Of a stretch of 64,000 bases of DNA, positions 53,497 through 62,064 are shown piece by piece. Under the pieces are notes generated by a model that was not told the DNA's origin, ran no database searches, and was given only the letters and a program-made list of their open reading frames with translations. Where the stretch lies: assembly GCF_002896555.1 (NCBI RefSeq), contig NZ_MNLH01000003.1, forward strand, positions 62,001 through 126,000, written 5' to 3'. Both the position numbers and the translations under genes were made by a program. The first letter of the stretch is position 1; every line of letters starts with the position of its first letter. This DNA is from Gardnerella coleohominis. Lineage in GTDB: Bacteria > Actinomycetota > Actinomycetes > Actinomycetales > Bifidobacteriaceae.

Positions 53497-54156
53497 ATGT
53501 TTGATATGAGTTTTGGTACAGATGCAGGTTTTGGTACAGGTGCAGGCGATATGGCTGGTGACGGCCTAGAAAGCATGTATCAAGAAGTAATTTTGGATGC
53601 TGCGCGAAATCCGCATGGCAAAACTCATTTCGAAAGCACGGACGCGCTCGCAAAAGCGGAATTGCAGGAAGAATCTCAAGAATCTACAAAAAATGCAGAA
53701 TCTGCCGAAATCACCTTAAACAATGCTCACGAAAGTTGCGCTGTTGCATCTGGCGAAAACTCTGCCTTAGGGCAATCGCACCAATTCAATCCAACTTGCG
53801 GTGATGAAGTTACAATGCGCGTGGAGCTTTCACGTAGCGAAAATAATGACGAAACCCCAATAGTATCAAGTATTAAGTGGGATGGTCACGGCTGCTCTAT
53901 TTCTCAAGCAAGCCTTTCAATGATGGTTGATCTAGTCGAAGGAAAGTCGGTTGACGAAGCTTTGCGATTAGATGCGCTTTTCCACAAACTTATGGAATCT
54001 CGCGGCGCAGGTTTTGAAAACGAAGAAGACGAAGATGCGCTGGAAGATGCAATGGTTTTGCAAGGCGTATCGCGCTACCCAATGCGAATTAAGTGCGCGC
54101 TTTTGGCGTGGGAAGGCTTAAAAGACAGCATTGCCAAAGCTTCGCAAAACTTATAA
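53497..54156 (+). CDS. sufU: Sulfur-transfer zinc protein SufU
   Basis: The 219-residue protein has the three SufU zinc ligands: Cys101 in NPTCGDEV, Cys133 in GHGCSISQAS, and Cys200 in RIKCALLAW, plus Asp103. SufU accepts persulfide sulfur from SufS for the SufBCD scaffold. It is longer than the usual ~150 residues: about 50 residues rich in Glu, Ser, Ala and Asn are inserted between NPHGK (~42) and NPTCGD, and an acidic loop (ENEEDEDALED) lies near 175. The ATG at 53497 follows AAGGAG by five bases. It ends the suf unit and converges with sufT. Confidence 0.92.
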   Translation: MFDMSFGTDAGFGTGAGDMAGDGLESMYQEVILDAARNPHGKTHFESTDALAKAELQEESQESTKNAESAEITLNNAHESCAVASGENSALGQSHQFNPTCGDEVTMRVELSRSENNDETPIVSSIKWDGHGCSISQASLSMMVDLVEGKSVDEALRLDALFHKLMESRGAGFENEEDEDALEDAMVLQGVSRYPMRIKCALLAWEGLKDSIAKASQNL

Positions 54157-54194
54157 CTACTGTCACAAAACCTACGATTCACAAAATCGCAAAA

Positions 54195-54665
54195 TTATGC
54201 AGTAGGTGGAATACCCTCTGAGAATTCTTCAGAATCAGAAAACATCGCGTTGCTAGCGCCGTATTTGCTTCCTAATGCAAAATTAGCTTGCAAAGTGGAA
54301 AGATTATATCCTAATGCCTCAAGCTGCGCTCTACCATCTTCGTTGATGTTTTCAACGGACCATCTAGGTTTCCAAGTCCAGTCAATTCTGAATTCGTCTA
54401 CCAATCCAACAAGCGCATTAGCGCATTCATCTTCAATCAAATCAGTTAGCGGGCAAGCAGGTGTTGTGAGAGTCATTGTAATAATCGCGCGTCCAAGCTC
54501 GTCAATCTCAATGCCATAAACCAAGCCCAAATCAACCACGTCGATTCCAAGTTCAGGATCCACAACATCGTGTAAAGCATCTAAAATATCATCTTCCGTA
54601 ACTCTACCAATGTCATTAGTGCTCAAAGATGATAGATTCTCAGATGACGATTGATTTTCTGCCAT
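54195..54665 (-). CDS. sufT: Fe-S assembly factor SufT (MIP18/DUF59 family)
   Basis: The 156-residue protein has the DUF59 core (~22-115): ILDALHDVVDPELGIDVVDLGLVYGI and MTLTTPACPLTDLIEDE, with the conserved Cys in ACPL. SufT-like proteins help load Fe-S clusters on client proteins. The acidic N-terminal 20 residues and the ~40-residue C-terminal tail lie outside the core; the WTWKPRWS segment is typical of actinobacterial members. AAGGA precedes the ATG. It converges with sufU (38 bp between stops), so it is a separate transcription unit although part of the same process. Confidence 0.9.
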   Translation of the reverse strand: MAENQSSSENLSSLSTNDIGRVTEDDILDALHDVVDPELGIDVVDLGLVYGIEIDELGRAIITMTLTTPACPLTDLIEDECANALVGLVDEFRIDWTWKPRWSVENINEDGRAQLEALGYNLSTLQANFALGSKYGASNAMFSDSEEFSEGIPPTA

Positions 54666-54736
54666 AATATTCCTTGCTTTGCTTGTACCGAAATTTAATT
54701 TTACAAGTTGCTAAGAATTTACTGATTTATGTTTTG

Positions 54737-54936
54737 TCACTAATTAGGCAGAGATTTGAGATTTTTCGCAGTGAACGAGGCGAGCCTCAGCGTCGCCAGA
54801 TGGTGACTCGCCGAGAGAGCAAGAAAAATTGAAAAATCTCGGTGATTAACCGAAGATTAAAAGACTAAACATGCCAAGAGCTGTCGAAGTTTCTCTTAGA
54901 GCAATGTAAAAATCTTGCGATGAGAGAAACTCCGAC
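54737..54936. ncRNA. Structured gene-free region, possible non-coding RNA
   Basis: Nested arms are present: GAGATTTTTC (54758-54767) with GAAAAATCTC (54831-54840); GGCGAG (54779-54784) with CTCGCC (54807-54812); and TCGCC with GGTGA inside that. A second stem pairs 54883-54895 with 54924-54936 (GTCG/CGAC plus AGTTTCTC/GAGAAACT). This 393-bp gap has no plausible gene and is locally more GC-rich than its flanks. Strand and family are unknown; it matches no RNA I recognise. Confidence 0.35.
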
Positions 54937-55058
54937 AACTCAGCACCATTAAATAGGAAAATCCTGCAAAAATAGGTACAAGCAAAGCAAGCACAAAAGC
55001 TACACGAGTAAGAGTGTGCGAATAACAGCTAGTACCGAAATTCAGGGTTTAGGAGAAT

Positions 55059-55868
55059 TTACTTGCCTCGCATAGCACGGCGGCTTATATGCTGCTTTTT
55101 AGTAGGATCGATGCCCTTAGGTATCCCAAATCCAATTTTTCCTTGTAAAGTGCTCAATCGCTTGTTTACGTTTGCAAGCTCCAGCTTGGTCATAAAGAAT
55201 CTGCGGCGCGGATGAATTTTTGCGATTAAAGCAAATTTATGATTGGTTGGCTGATAAGACTTCGCGTTAAGTACTTTACCTCGCAATTCCTTCAGCTTAA
55301 CTGTTTTTTCTCCATTGCCAACGACAAACTTGTATACAGGTATGCATGATCCAACAGTGATATGCTTTATACTTTGCTCTTGACGATTCATAGCAGTCAT
55401 GACTCGCTCATAATTGCCTTCGCCGATTAAGAAGATTCCGTTATGACCTGTTCCGCGCCAAATCGCATCCTTTGTTCTAGGGTCAACCCAAATAGGTTCT
55501 TTAGGGAATGTGAATCCGCCTTTATTAATAGAAGATAGAATGCCGATTGCAGCGCCAGGCTTGCCTTCAAGACGAGCGTATCCAACTTTATCTGCGCGCT
55601 TGGTAAGCACAATAGTGAAAAGTAAGAATCCGAGCATCACAGCTGTAATCGCGGTCATAACTAAAGTCACAACCTGCCAGTGCAAAGCGAATCCAATTGC
55701 CAAGCATAAGACAATAGGCGCTATGAAAGCTATTGCAAGCAATAACGGCAACAACTTATCGTATTCATGCGTATATTTATAAATTCTGTAAATCTGCGAG
55801 AAAATATTGTTGCGTGGGCTTTTATTAGCCTTATTATTATTCGTTCTATCAGAATTATTTTGTGACAT
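55059..55868 (-). CDS. DUF4191 membrane protein
   Basis: The 269-residue protein has a basic N-terminus, two membrane helices (~40-62 and ~66-90) and a cytosolic domain with PGAAIGILSSI, WRGTGHNGIFLIGEG and a basic C-terminal tail. This is the actinobacterial DUF4191 pattern, a family of unknown function often found near glnA or lipoate genes; neither is here. The upstream region holds a 20-bp tandem repeat. It follows the DUF3043 gene on the same strand with 173 bp between, so the two may be separate units. Confidence 0.82.
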   Translation of the reverse strand: MSQNNSDRTNNNKANKSPRNNIFSQIYRIYKYTHEYDKLLPLLLAIAFIAPIVLCLAIGFALHWQVVTLVMTAITAVMLGFLLFTIVLTKRADKVGYARLEGKPGAAIGILSSINKGGFTFPKEPIWVDPRTKDAIWRGTGHNGIFLIGEGNYERVMTAMNRQEQSIKHITVGSCIPVYKFVVGNGEKTVKLKELRGKVLNAKSYQPTNHKFALIAKIHPRRRFFMTKLELANVNKRLSTLQGKIGFGIPKGIDPTKKQHISRRAMRGK

Positions 55869-55904
55869 ATGTTAAATCCCCGTTATTCGCGTAGCCTTTG
55901 CTCA

Positions 55905-55980
55905 GCCTGTAATTGTAATACTTGGTAATACTCTGTAATACTTGGTAATACTCTGTAATTCAATAATACTCAGTAATGCT
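55905..55980. repeat. 20-bp tandem repeat upstream of the DUF4191 gene
   Basis: Two near-identical units (CTTGGTAATACTCTGTAATA at 55921 and 55941) are flanked by shorter GTAATACT-like pieces on both sides. It lies ~37 bp upstream of the start codon of the minus-strand gene. Confidence 0.75.
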
Positions 55981-56041
55981 CTATAATAATCAACTTCTAA
56001 TACTAAATTAACTAAATTAAAGCATCAGAAGTTTTAAATAA

Positions 56042-56677
56042 TTACTTAGGCCAATTACCGTGCTTCTTATAACGCGGCTTTGGTAGCCTCCATCTGCGGA
56101 ATTGAATTGCGCGACTCCAAGCATAAGTTGAAGATCTGGAAGAGCGGCTTACAGATTCAGGTCCAAATTTACGAATCAGCTCTTTGCGTAATTTTCTCCA
56201 CATAATAAACAAGTCGATTACAACAACTAGCAAGAATACGTAAAGAATTACAATCAAAACAAACGACAAAGCTCTCAAATTAAATTGGCTAAGAGCCATG
56301 ACGACAATCATAAGTACTAATGAAACAGGAATAAAATATTCCCCAAGATTTAACCTTGCATCTACGTAATCGCGAATATAAACACGCCACGGAAGCTGCT
56401 CATACTTCGGCATATGTGCTAAATCTCCAGAGCGCATTGCCTCATATTCAGCGTTTTCCTTGTCGCGCATACGCTTGCGAGCTTCCTTAGCGCTTGCGTT
56501 ACGATCTGTAGGTACAATAGGGCGCAAATTTTTAGCTTGTGCTTTATTTCTTTTAGGAGTAGGAGCGTTTTTCTGTCTACTATTTTTCTCTTTTTCAGTC
56601 AACGTAGACGAATGTTCTTGTGCGTCATTATCACTTTTTGCTTCAGCTGATTTTTTAGCAAATGGATTCCATGTCAT
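56042..56677 (-). CDS. DUF3043 membrane protein
   Basis: The 211-residue protein has a charged, partly disordered N-terminus (~1-90) with PTPKRNKAQAKNLRPIV and RMRDKENAEYEAMRSGD. It also has LPWRVYIRDYVDARLNLGEY, two membrane helices (~113-132 and ~137-157) and a basic Arg-rich C-terminus. This matches DUF3043, an actinobacterial family of unknown role. No ribosome site is obvious before the ATG. It diverges from the M20 peptidase gene across 138 bp. Confidence 0.85.
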   Translation of the reverse strand: MTWNPFAKKSAEAKSDNDAQEHSSTLTEKEKNSRQKNAPTPKRNKAQAKNLRPIVPTDRNASAKEARKRMRDKENAEYEAMRSGDLAHMPKYEQLPWRVYIRDYVDARLNLGEYFIPVSLVLMIVVMALSQFNLRALSFVLIVILYVFLLVVVIDLFIMWRKLRKELIRKFGPESVSRSSRSSTYAWSRAIQFRRWRLPKPRYKKHGNWPK

Positions 56678-56815
56678 GTTTGCAGATTACATAACAGACT
56701 AGACGCTTAAAACAATAATATGAGGTTAATCAGCGTTTATTTCGAAGGCTGTTAATAGTCTGATAGTAGTAATTTGCTTTTTGCTTTTGCTGATTCATAG
56801 TTTTTGGGAGGATTT

Positions 56816-58180
56816 ATGGCTGGTTTAGCAGTTGAAGATATGCGCTCGCGAGTGCAGAATGCTTGGAACGACGTTGTTTGCGTTTTAAATAAGAAAATTT
56901 CTTTGGGCGCTGTTTCTGCTAAGGGAATTACTGGGGATCATATGCGTGCTTCGGCTGAGTATGTGGCTGAAGTTTTGCGCGAGGTTGGTGTTAATGCTCG
57001 CGTTGAGCAGTCTCAGAATCCGGATGGTACTCCTGGAGCTTTTGAAGTAGTTGGATCTCGTATTGTGGATCCTAGTGCTCCGACTGTTTTGCTTTACGCT
57101 CATCACGATGTTCAGCCTGTTCCGGATGCAAGTGAGTGGAATACTGATCCTTTCAAAGGAACTGAGGTAGATGGTCGCTTGTATGGTCGCGGTAGCGCTG
57201 ATGATGGCGGCGGAATTGCAATTCACTATGGTGCTTTGCGCTCTTTAGGTGAAGATTTGGGCGTAAATATTAAGGTATTTATTGAGGGTGAAGAGGAAAT
57301 GGGCTCTCCAAGTTTCATTCCATTCATCGAAGCTCATAAAGATGAGTTTGAATCAGACGTTATTATTGTTGCCGACTCTGGAAATTGGTCTGCGGATGTT
57401 CCAAGTCTTACTACTAGCTTGCGCGGAAACACTACTGTAGACGTTAAAGTGAAGGTTCTTGGTCATCAGGTTCATTCTGGACAGTTTGGCGGACCAATTT
57501 TAGACGCTTATACTATTGCTTCAATGCTTGTTGCTTCTCTTTATAACAAGGATGGCGATTTGGTTGTTCCTGGAATTAAATCTCAGGAACCTGTTGGCGG
57601 TTTGCAACGCGATTTGGATGAGGCTCAAGTTCGCTCAGACTCTTCAGTAGTGGATTCTTATAAGCTTGCTGGCACTGGTTCTCTTGCCGCTCGTATGTGG
57701 ACTAAGCCTAGCTTGACTGTTATCGGTATGGATGCTCATCCTGTTGAAGAAAGCTTTAACGTGATTGCTCACGAAACGCGTTTGCGTCTTTCTCTTCGTA
57801 CGGCTCCAAGCCAGCGTCCGGAAGAAGCGCAAAAAGCTTTGAGTGATTTCTTAGTATCTCACGCACCATTTGGGGCTGAGGTTACTGTTGAGCCGTTGGA
57901 TAACGGTATGGGATGGGCTATGGATCCGAATGCCGTGGCAACTAAGGACGCTTTAGCTTCTATGAAGGATGCTTTTGGTGTGGATCCTATTAATAAGGGC
58001 GAAGGCGGATCTATTCCATTTATTCCAGAATTGCAACGTATTTTCCCTAAAGCTCAGGTTTTGGTGACTGGTCCAGAAGATCCTCAGTCTAATGCGCATA
58101 GTCCTAACGAGTCGATTTCGCTTTCTGGTTTGAAATCGAATATCGTAACTGAAGCTTTGCTTTTGGATCGTTTGTCTTAA
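56816..58180 (+). CDS. M20 family metallopeptidase (dipeptidase type)
   Basis: The 454-residue enzyme has the two-metal M20 motifs: LLYAHHDVQPVP (HxD), GRGSADDGGG with the bridging Asp, EGEEEMGSPSF with the general-base Glu pair, and a late His in NAHSPNES. The dimerisation domain is in the middle. It would hydrolyse dipeptides or similar N-acyl amino acids in the cytosol; there is no signal peptide. GGGAGG stands four bases before the ATG at 56816. The motif after the Asp reads DDGGG where most relatives have DDKG, a small departure. It appears to be monocistronic or the first gene before the ACT pair. Confidence 0.92.
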   Translation: MAGLAVEDMRSRVQNAWNDVVCVLNKKISLGAVSAKGITGDHMRASAEYVAEVLREVGVNARVEQSQNPDGTPGAFEVVGSRIVDPSAPTVLLYAHHDVQPVPDASEWNTDPFKGTEVDGRLYGRGSADDGGGIAIHYGALRSLGEDLGVNIKVFIEGEEEMGSPSFIPFIEAHKDEFESDVIIVADSGNWSADVPSLTTSLRGNTTVDVKVKVLGHQVHSGQFGGPILDAYTIASMLVASLYNKDGDLVVPGIKSQEPVGGLQRDLDEAQVRSDSSVVDSYKLAGTGSLAARMWTKPSLTVIGMDAHPVEESFNVIAHETRLRLSLRTAPSQRPEEAQKALSDFLVSHAPFGAEVTVEPLDNGMGWAMDPNAVATKDALASMKDAFGVDPINKGEGGSIPFIPELQRIFPKAQVLVTGPEDPQSNAHSPNESISLSGLKSNIVTEALLLDRLS

Positions 58181-58249
58181 GTTTTGTCTTAGGTTTTGTT
58201 TTAAGTTTTGTCTTAATTAAGTATGCAATCTTAAAAGAGAGGAATTGCT

Positions 58250-58576
58250 GTGAATCTCAAAGCAGATACTCCTGTTAGTGAAAACTTTGCCGAAAATGTT
58301 AGTGAAAACAAGGCTGTTATAACTGTTGTTGGCAAGGATGCAGTTGGAATTATCGCCAGCGTTACTACTCATTTGGCTTCTCGACACGTGAATGTGCTCA
58401 CTATATCTCAAACAATCGTTGATGGCTTTTTCAATATGATGATGATTGTTGATATTGCAGATATGAATGTTGAGTTCGATGATCTTGTGTCTAGTTTGCA
58501 ATCTCTTGGTGAAGAAATTGGTGTGAGGATTCATTGTCAGCGCACTGAGATTTTCACTAGCATGCATCGAGTATGA
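58250..58576 (+). CDS. ACT-domain regulatory protein (UPF0237 family)
   Basis: The 108-residue protein is a single ACT domain: AVITVVGKDAVGIIASVTTH (residues ~23-42), then HVNVLTISQTIVDGFFNMMMIVDI. It begins with GTG, preceded by AGAGAGGAA at good distance; there is no nearby ATG. Such small ACT proteins bind amino acids or other ligands and are encoded next to UPF0210 genes, as here (29 bp downstream). The ligand is unknown. The first ~20 residues repeat VSENFAENVSENK. Confidence 0.88.
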   Translation: MNLKADTPVSENFAENVSENKAVITVVGKDAVGIIASVTTHLASRHVNVLTISQTIVDGFFNMMMIVDIADMNVEFDDLVSSLQSLGEEIGVRIHCQRTEIFTSMHRV

Positions 58577-58605
58577 AAATATTCAGATACTAAAGGTGGA
58601 TTGCT

Positions 58606-59970
58606 ATGTTAAATATGATGGAAGTTCGCGAAACGAACACCATGATTGAGCAGGAAAAATTAGATGTTCGAACTATAACTATGGGCATTAATCTGCTTGA
58701 TTGCGCTTCTTCTGACGTTTCTGAAGTTTGTAATAATGTATATAGCAAAATTACTACTTTAGCTAAAGATCTTGTTTCTACAGGTAAAGCTATAGAACGC
58801 GATTATGGCATACCGATTGTTAATAAAAGAATTACAGTAACGCCTATATCTTTAGTCGGATCTTCATCGTGCAAAACTCCTGAAGATTTTGTAAAAATTG
58901 CGCATGTTTTAGACAAAGCAGCTAAAGAGGTTGGAGTTGACTTAATAGGCGGATATTCCGCACTTCCTGCAAAGTCGATGACTTCAGCAGAGCGCATGCT
59001 TATTGAATCTTTGCCTCAAGCTCTTAGTGAGACAGACATCGTTTGCTCTTCAGCCAATGTTGGTTCTACTCGCACAGGCATTGATATGGATTGTGTTAAT
59101 TTGCTTGGACGTGTGATTCGCGATATTGCAATGGCTACAAAAGACAATGATTCTTACGGATGCGTTAAATTCGTAGCTTTTTGTAATGCTCCTGACGATA
59201 ATCCGTTTATGGCTGGTGGATTCCACGGTGTTACTGAAGGCGATGCTGTTATTAACGTTGGTGTTTCAGGCCCTGGAGTAGTTTCTAGAGCTTTGGATGA
59301 TGCTCGCGGCAAAGACTTTGCATTTTTGTGTGAAACAATTAAGCGCACTGCTTTTAAAATTACTCGTGTAGGTCAGCTTGTTGCGCAAGAAGCATCTCGC
59401 AGACTTGGTATTCCATTTGGAATTATTGATTTGTCGCTTGCTCCAACGCCTGCTGTTGGTGATTCTGTTGGTGAAGTTCTTGAAAAAATTGGCTTAGCTC
59501 AGGTTGGCGCTCCTGGTACTACTGCTGCTCTTGCTATGCTTAACGACCAAGTTAAGAAGGGCGGAATTATGGCAAGCAGTTATGTTGGAGGTCTTTCTGG
59601 CGCGTTTATACCAGTTTCAGAAGATGCGAATATGATTGCTGCAGCAAAATCAGGATGCTTAACAATTGAAAAACTTGAAGCAATGACATGTGTTTGCTCA
59701 GTTGGTCTTGATATGATTGCGATTCCTGGAGATACTACTGCTTCTACTATTTCTGGAATGATTGCAGACGAATCTGCTATTGGCATGATTAATCAGAAAA
59801 CTACTGCAGTTCGTATTATCCCGGTGATTGGTAAAACTGTTGGGGAAATGGCGAATTTTGGCGGATTGATGGGCTATGCTCCTATTATGCCTGTGAATAA
59901 CGCTTCTTGTGAGGATTTCGTTACTCGCGGAGGGCGTATTCCTGCCCCTGTGCATAGTTTTAAGAATTAA
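58606..59970 (+). CDS. UPF0210 / PFL-family protein
   Basis: The 454-residue protein has [15 protein letters not shown] near the N-terminus, [36 protein letters not shown] and [20 protein letters not shown], all typical of UPF0210 (DUF711). The family is structurally related to glycyl-radical enzyme folds but lacks a known activity. AAAGG precedes the ATG. It forms a conserved pair with the ACT protein encoded just upstream, so the ACT domain may sense its substrate or product. The protein is full length. Confidence 0.9.
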   Translation: MLNMMEVRETNTMIEQEKLDVRTITMGINLLDCASSDVSEVCNNVYSKITTLAKDLVSTGKAIERDYGIPIVNKRITVTPISLVGSSSCKTPEDFVKIAHVLDKAAKEVGVDLIGGYSALPAKSMTSAERMLIESLPQALSETDIVCSSANVGSTRTGIDMDCVNLLGRVIRDIAMATKDNDSYGCVKFVAFCNAPDDNPFMAGGFHGVTEGDAVINVGVSGPGVVSRALDDARGKDFAFLCETIKRTAFKITRVGQLVAQEASRRLGIPFGIIDLSLAPTPAVGDSVGEVLEKIGLAQVGAPGTTAALAMLNDQVKKGGIMASSYVGGLSGAFIPVSEDANMIAAAKSGCLTIEKLEAMTCVCSVGLDMIAIPGDTTASTISGMIADESAIGMINQKTTAVRIIPVIGKTVGEMANFGGLMGYAPIMPVNNASCEDFVTRGGRIPAPVHSFKN

Positions 59971-60027
59971 AGTTTTAGTTTTAGGTTAGTTTATAGGTTA
60001 GTTTATAGGTGATAACAAGAGGTAATA

Positions 60028-60807
60028 ATGACGCGTGAAGAGTGTGCGGATCAGCATATTAACGCTGATAATGCAGACAATGCTGATAATGCGTACAATG
60101 CTGATAACGCTGATAGCGCAAGTAATGTAGATAGCGCAGACGTCTCAGAAAATAGTGATATGTGCAAATCTTCTACGAATGAAAAACCAGTACAGCGCGT
60201 GCAACAAATGTACGAATATGGTTACCGCAAATCGAATTATGGTCCAGATGAGCTTGTAACTGATGCGCATGGTAATCCTATTAGCGTTGTTGACGCTATG
60301 CTTAGCGCGGATGATGCTGCTAAAAAGCAGACGCACACTCCTCATTTATGCTTCTATTCTCCAAGGATTCCAGGAAATACTGGTTCTGCTATTCGATTGT
60401 GTGCTGTGACTGGCACTATTTTGCATTTGGTTGAGCCATTGGGATTCAATTTGCATGATACGAAATTGCGCCGCGCCGGATTAGATTACCATGATATGGC
60501 TCATGTTGTAATACATCCTGATTTCAATAATCTTGTTGAATCTATGCCAAATTCTCGCATTATTGCGTTTACTGCTAATGCCACGAAACTTTATACGGAT
60601 ATTGAGTATAAGCCAACTGATATTTTGCTTTTTGGACCTGAGCCAGGTGATATTCCTGATCCTATGGATATTATGGCTGGCCCTCATGTTGCTGAACAGG
60701 TGCGTCTGCCTATGCGACCGGCATTGCGTAGTTTGAATTTGGCTAATTGCGCGTCAATAGCTGTTTACGAAGCGTGGAGACAGCTTAATTTTGTTGGCGG
60801 CAATTAA
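60028..60807 (+). CDS. trmL: tRNA (cytidine/uridine-34 2'-O) methyltransferase, TrmL-like
   Basis: The SPOUT domain covers residues ~105-255: HLCFYSPRIPGNTGSAIRLC, LVEPLGFNLHDTKLRRAGLDYHD, and the knot region ILLFGPEPGDIPD...VRLPMRPALRSLNLANCASIAVYEAWRQL. TrmL methylates the ribose at the wobble base of tRNA-Leu using SAM. The N-terminal ~60 residues are not part of the fold. They read as repeated NADNADNAYNAD, encoded by nine-base repeats (60063-60125), then a Ser/Asp/Glu-rich spacer. The usual protein is ~155 residues, so this extension is notable. A GATAACAAGAGGTAATA ribosome site precedes the ATG. Confidence 0.9.
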   Translation: MTREECADQHINADNADNADNAYNADNADSASNVDSADVSENSDMCKSSTNEKPVQRVQQMYEYGYRKSNYGPDELVTDAHGNPISVVDAMLSADDAAKKQTHTPHLCFYSPRIPGNTGSAIRLCAVTGTILHLVEPLGFNLHDTKLRRAGLDYHDMAHVVIHPDFNNLVESMPNSRIIAFTANATKLYTDIEYKPTDILLFGPEPGDIPDPMDIMAGPHVAEQVRLPMRPALRSLNLANCASIAVYEAWRQLNFVGGN

Positions 60808-60877
60808 AATTTGCTCAAATAAGTAGCTTAGTTTAAGTATTTTATTTCATTTCAATCAATGCATTACAATAGAAGAT

Positions 60878-61765
60878 ATGGGCATACAATTACCACAACT
60901 AATGCGCAAGATTTCAAAGCGCAGTAATCCTCGCACTAAAAAGCGAACGATGGCTAGCGCTAAGAAACAGTCTGCTTACGCTAAGAAGCAGTCTATGTAT
61001 ATGCGCCGTAGGATCTTTGTTGGTGTTGTTGCCGTTCTTATTTTAGCTTTGGCGATTTTTTGCGTTGTAAGTATTTCTAAGGGTTTTTCTGCTATAAGTG
61101 GTGAAATTTTTAAAACGCATAATGTTGATATTGCTCGTAAAGCCGTACCGGATCCTCGTCCTGCAAGTCTTACTCGTCCTTGTACTAGTAAGGATTTGCG
61201 TTTGGAGCTTTCTGCAAAATCTCAAAATGTGCCGATGGGCGGAAGTGTTGATTTTAAAGCTAATTTGATTTTTGTTGGCACTGGCTCATGTTTAGTTAAT
61301 GCAGCTCCAGATCATCTGATTCTGGCGATCAGTGATTCTTCGGGTTCGAATGCAAATAGCGCAAATGGCAAAAATAGCGCAAAGAAAAAGGATTCTAAGT
61401 CTAAAGATAGTAAGTCCAAGGATAATAAATCCAAAGATAATTCTGCCAAAGATAATTCTGCTAAAGATAATTCTGCCAATAGCGGCAAGAATAAGTCTGA
61501 GAAAGATGCGAAAGATACGAAGGATTCTAATTCAACTGATATATGGCGTTCGGATGTTTGCCCTGTGATAGATAAGCCTTTACTTATGGCTCAAGGCGAT
61601 CATTTTGATAAAAAATTTACTTGGGATACGGATGCGACTCGTGGCGTCGGCTGTGTTGATAAAGATAATATGCCGAAAGTTAATCGCGGGCCTTATGTTG
61701 TTAGGATTTTCCAGAAAGATATACCAGGCTTACAAAGTGATTCGATAGTTGTGAATGTTAATTAG
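60878..61765 (+). CDS. Membrane-anchored protein of unknown function with repeat insert
   Basis: The 295-residue protein has a very basic cytoplasmic start (with repeated KKQS), one membrane helix (~46-68) and an outside domain. Four cysteines (RPCTSKD, GSCLVN, DVCPVI, VGCVDK) could form two disulfides in a small beta-sandwich. The domain is split by an insert (~150-212) of repeated KDSKSKD and KDNSAKDNSA units from six- and 15-base DNA repeats. It resembles actinobacterial secreted beta-sandwich proteins of unknown role; I cannot name a family. The ribosome site is weak. It precedes the rpoB leader by 300 bp. Confidence 0.78.
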   Translation: MGIQLPQLMRKISKRSNPRTKKRTMASAKKQSAYAKKQSMYMRRRIFVGVVAVLILALAIFCVVSISKGFSAISGEIFKTHNVDIARKAVPDPRPASLTRPCTSKDLRLELSAKSQNVPMGGSVDFKANLIFVGTGSCLVNAAPDHLILAISDSSGSNANSANGKNSAKKKDSKSKDSKSKDNKSKDNSAKDNSAKDNSANSGKNKSEKDAKDTKDSNSTDIWRSDVCPVIDKPLLMAQGDHFDKKFTWDTDATRGVGCVDKDNMPKVNRGPYVVRIFQKDIPGLQSDSIVVNVN

Positions 61766-62064
61766 TCGAATCGATTTAGATTAAGGTAACTGGGATTAAA
61801 TAAGTTAATTTAAATCCGCAACACGCCGCGAAAAATGGCGAAAAATAGTCGCAATGTGCTTGTAAAATAGACAGTCTGTATACGGTGTGTCATATAGCGG
61901 GCATACTGAATAAGCCAAAGAAGTCGCCCGCATTTGCGCATTATTTTAACGTGTTTTAGCACATTATTTTAACGTGTTTTGCGTTGGTGTTTCTTAGGTT
62001 TTTCAGAGTTCACGCATGCGTTTACGCGCATGTATAGGTAATAGCGAGCGATAAGGAACGTCCA
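61766..62064 (+). promoter_or_regulatory. rpoB upstream region with hairpin and direct repeat
   Basis: The 299-bp gap has GCGGGC (61897-61902) pairing with GCCCGC (61926-61931). A 19-bp direct repeat, CATTATTTTAACGTGTTTT, follows at 61939 and 61962 (period 23). The palindrome ACGCATGCGT is near 62012. A promoter is expected around 61860-61885 but no box is clear. A long leader is common for rpoB. Confidence 0.5.

Noticed and set aside
48278..54665. Antisense frames of 90-237 codons within the suf genes
   Set aside because: All lie opposite well-conserved SufB, SufD and SufS motifs and have no start signals.
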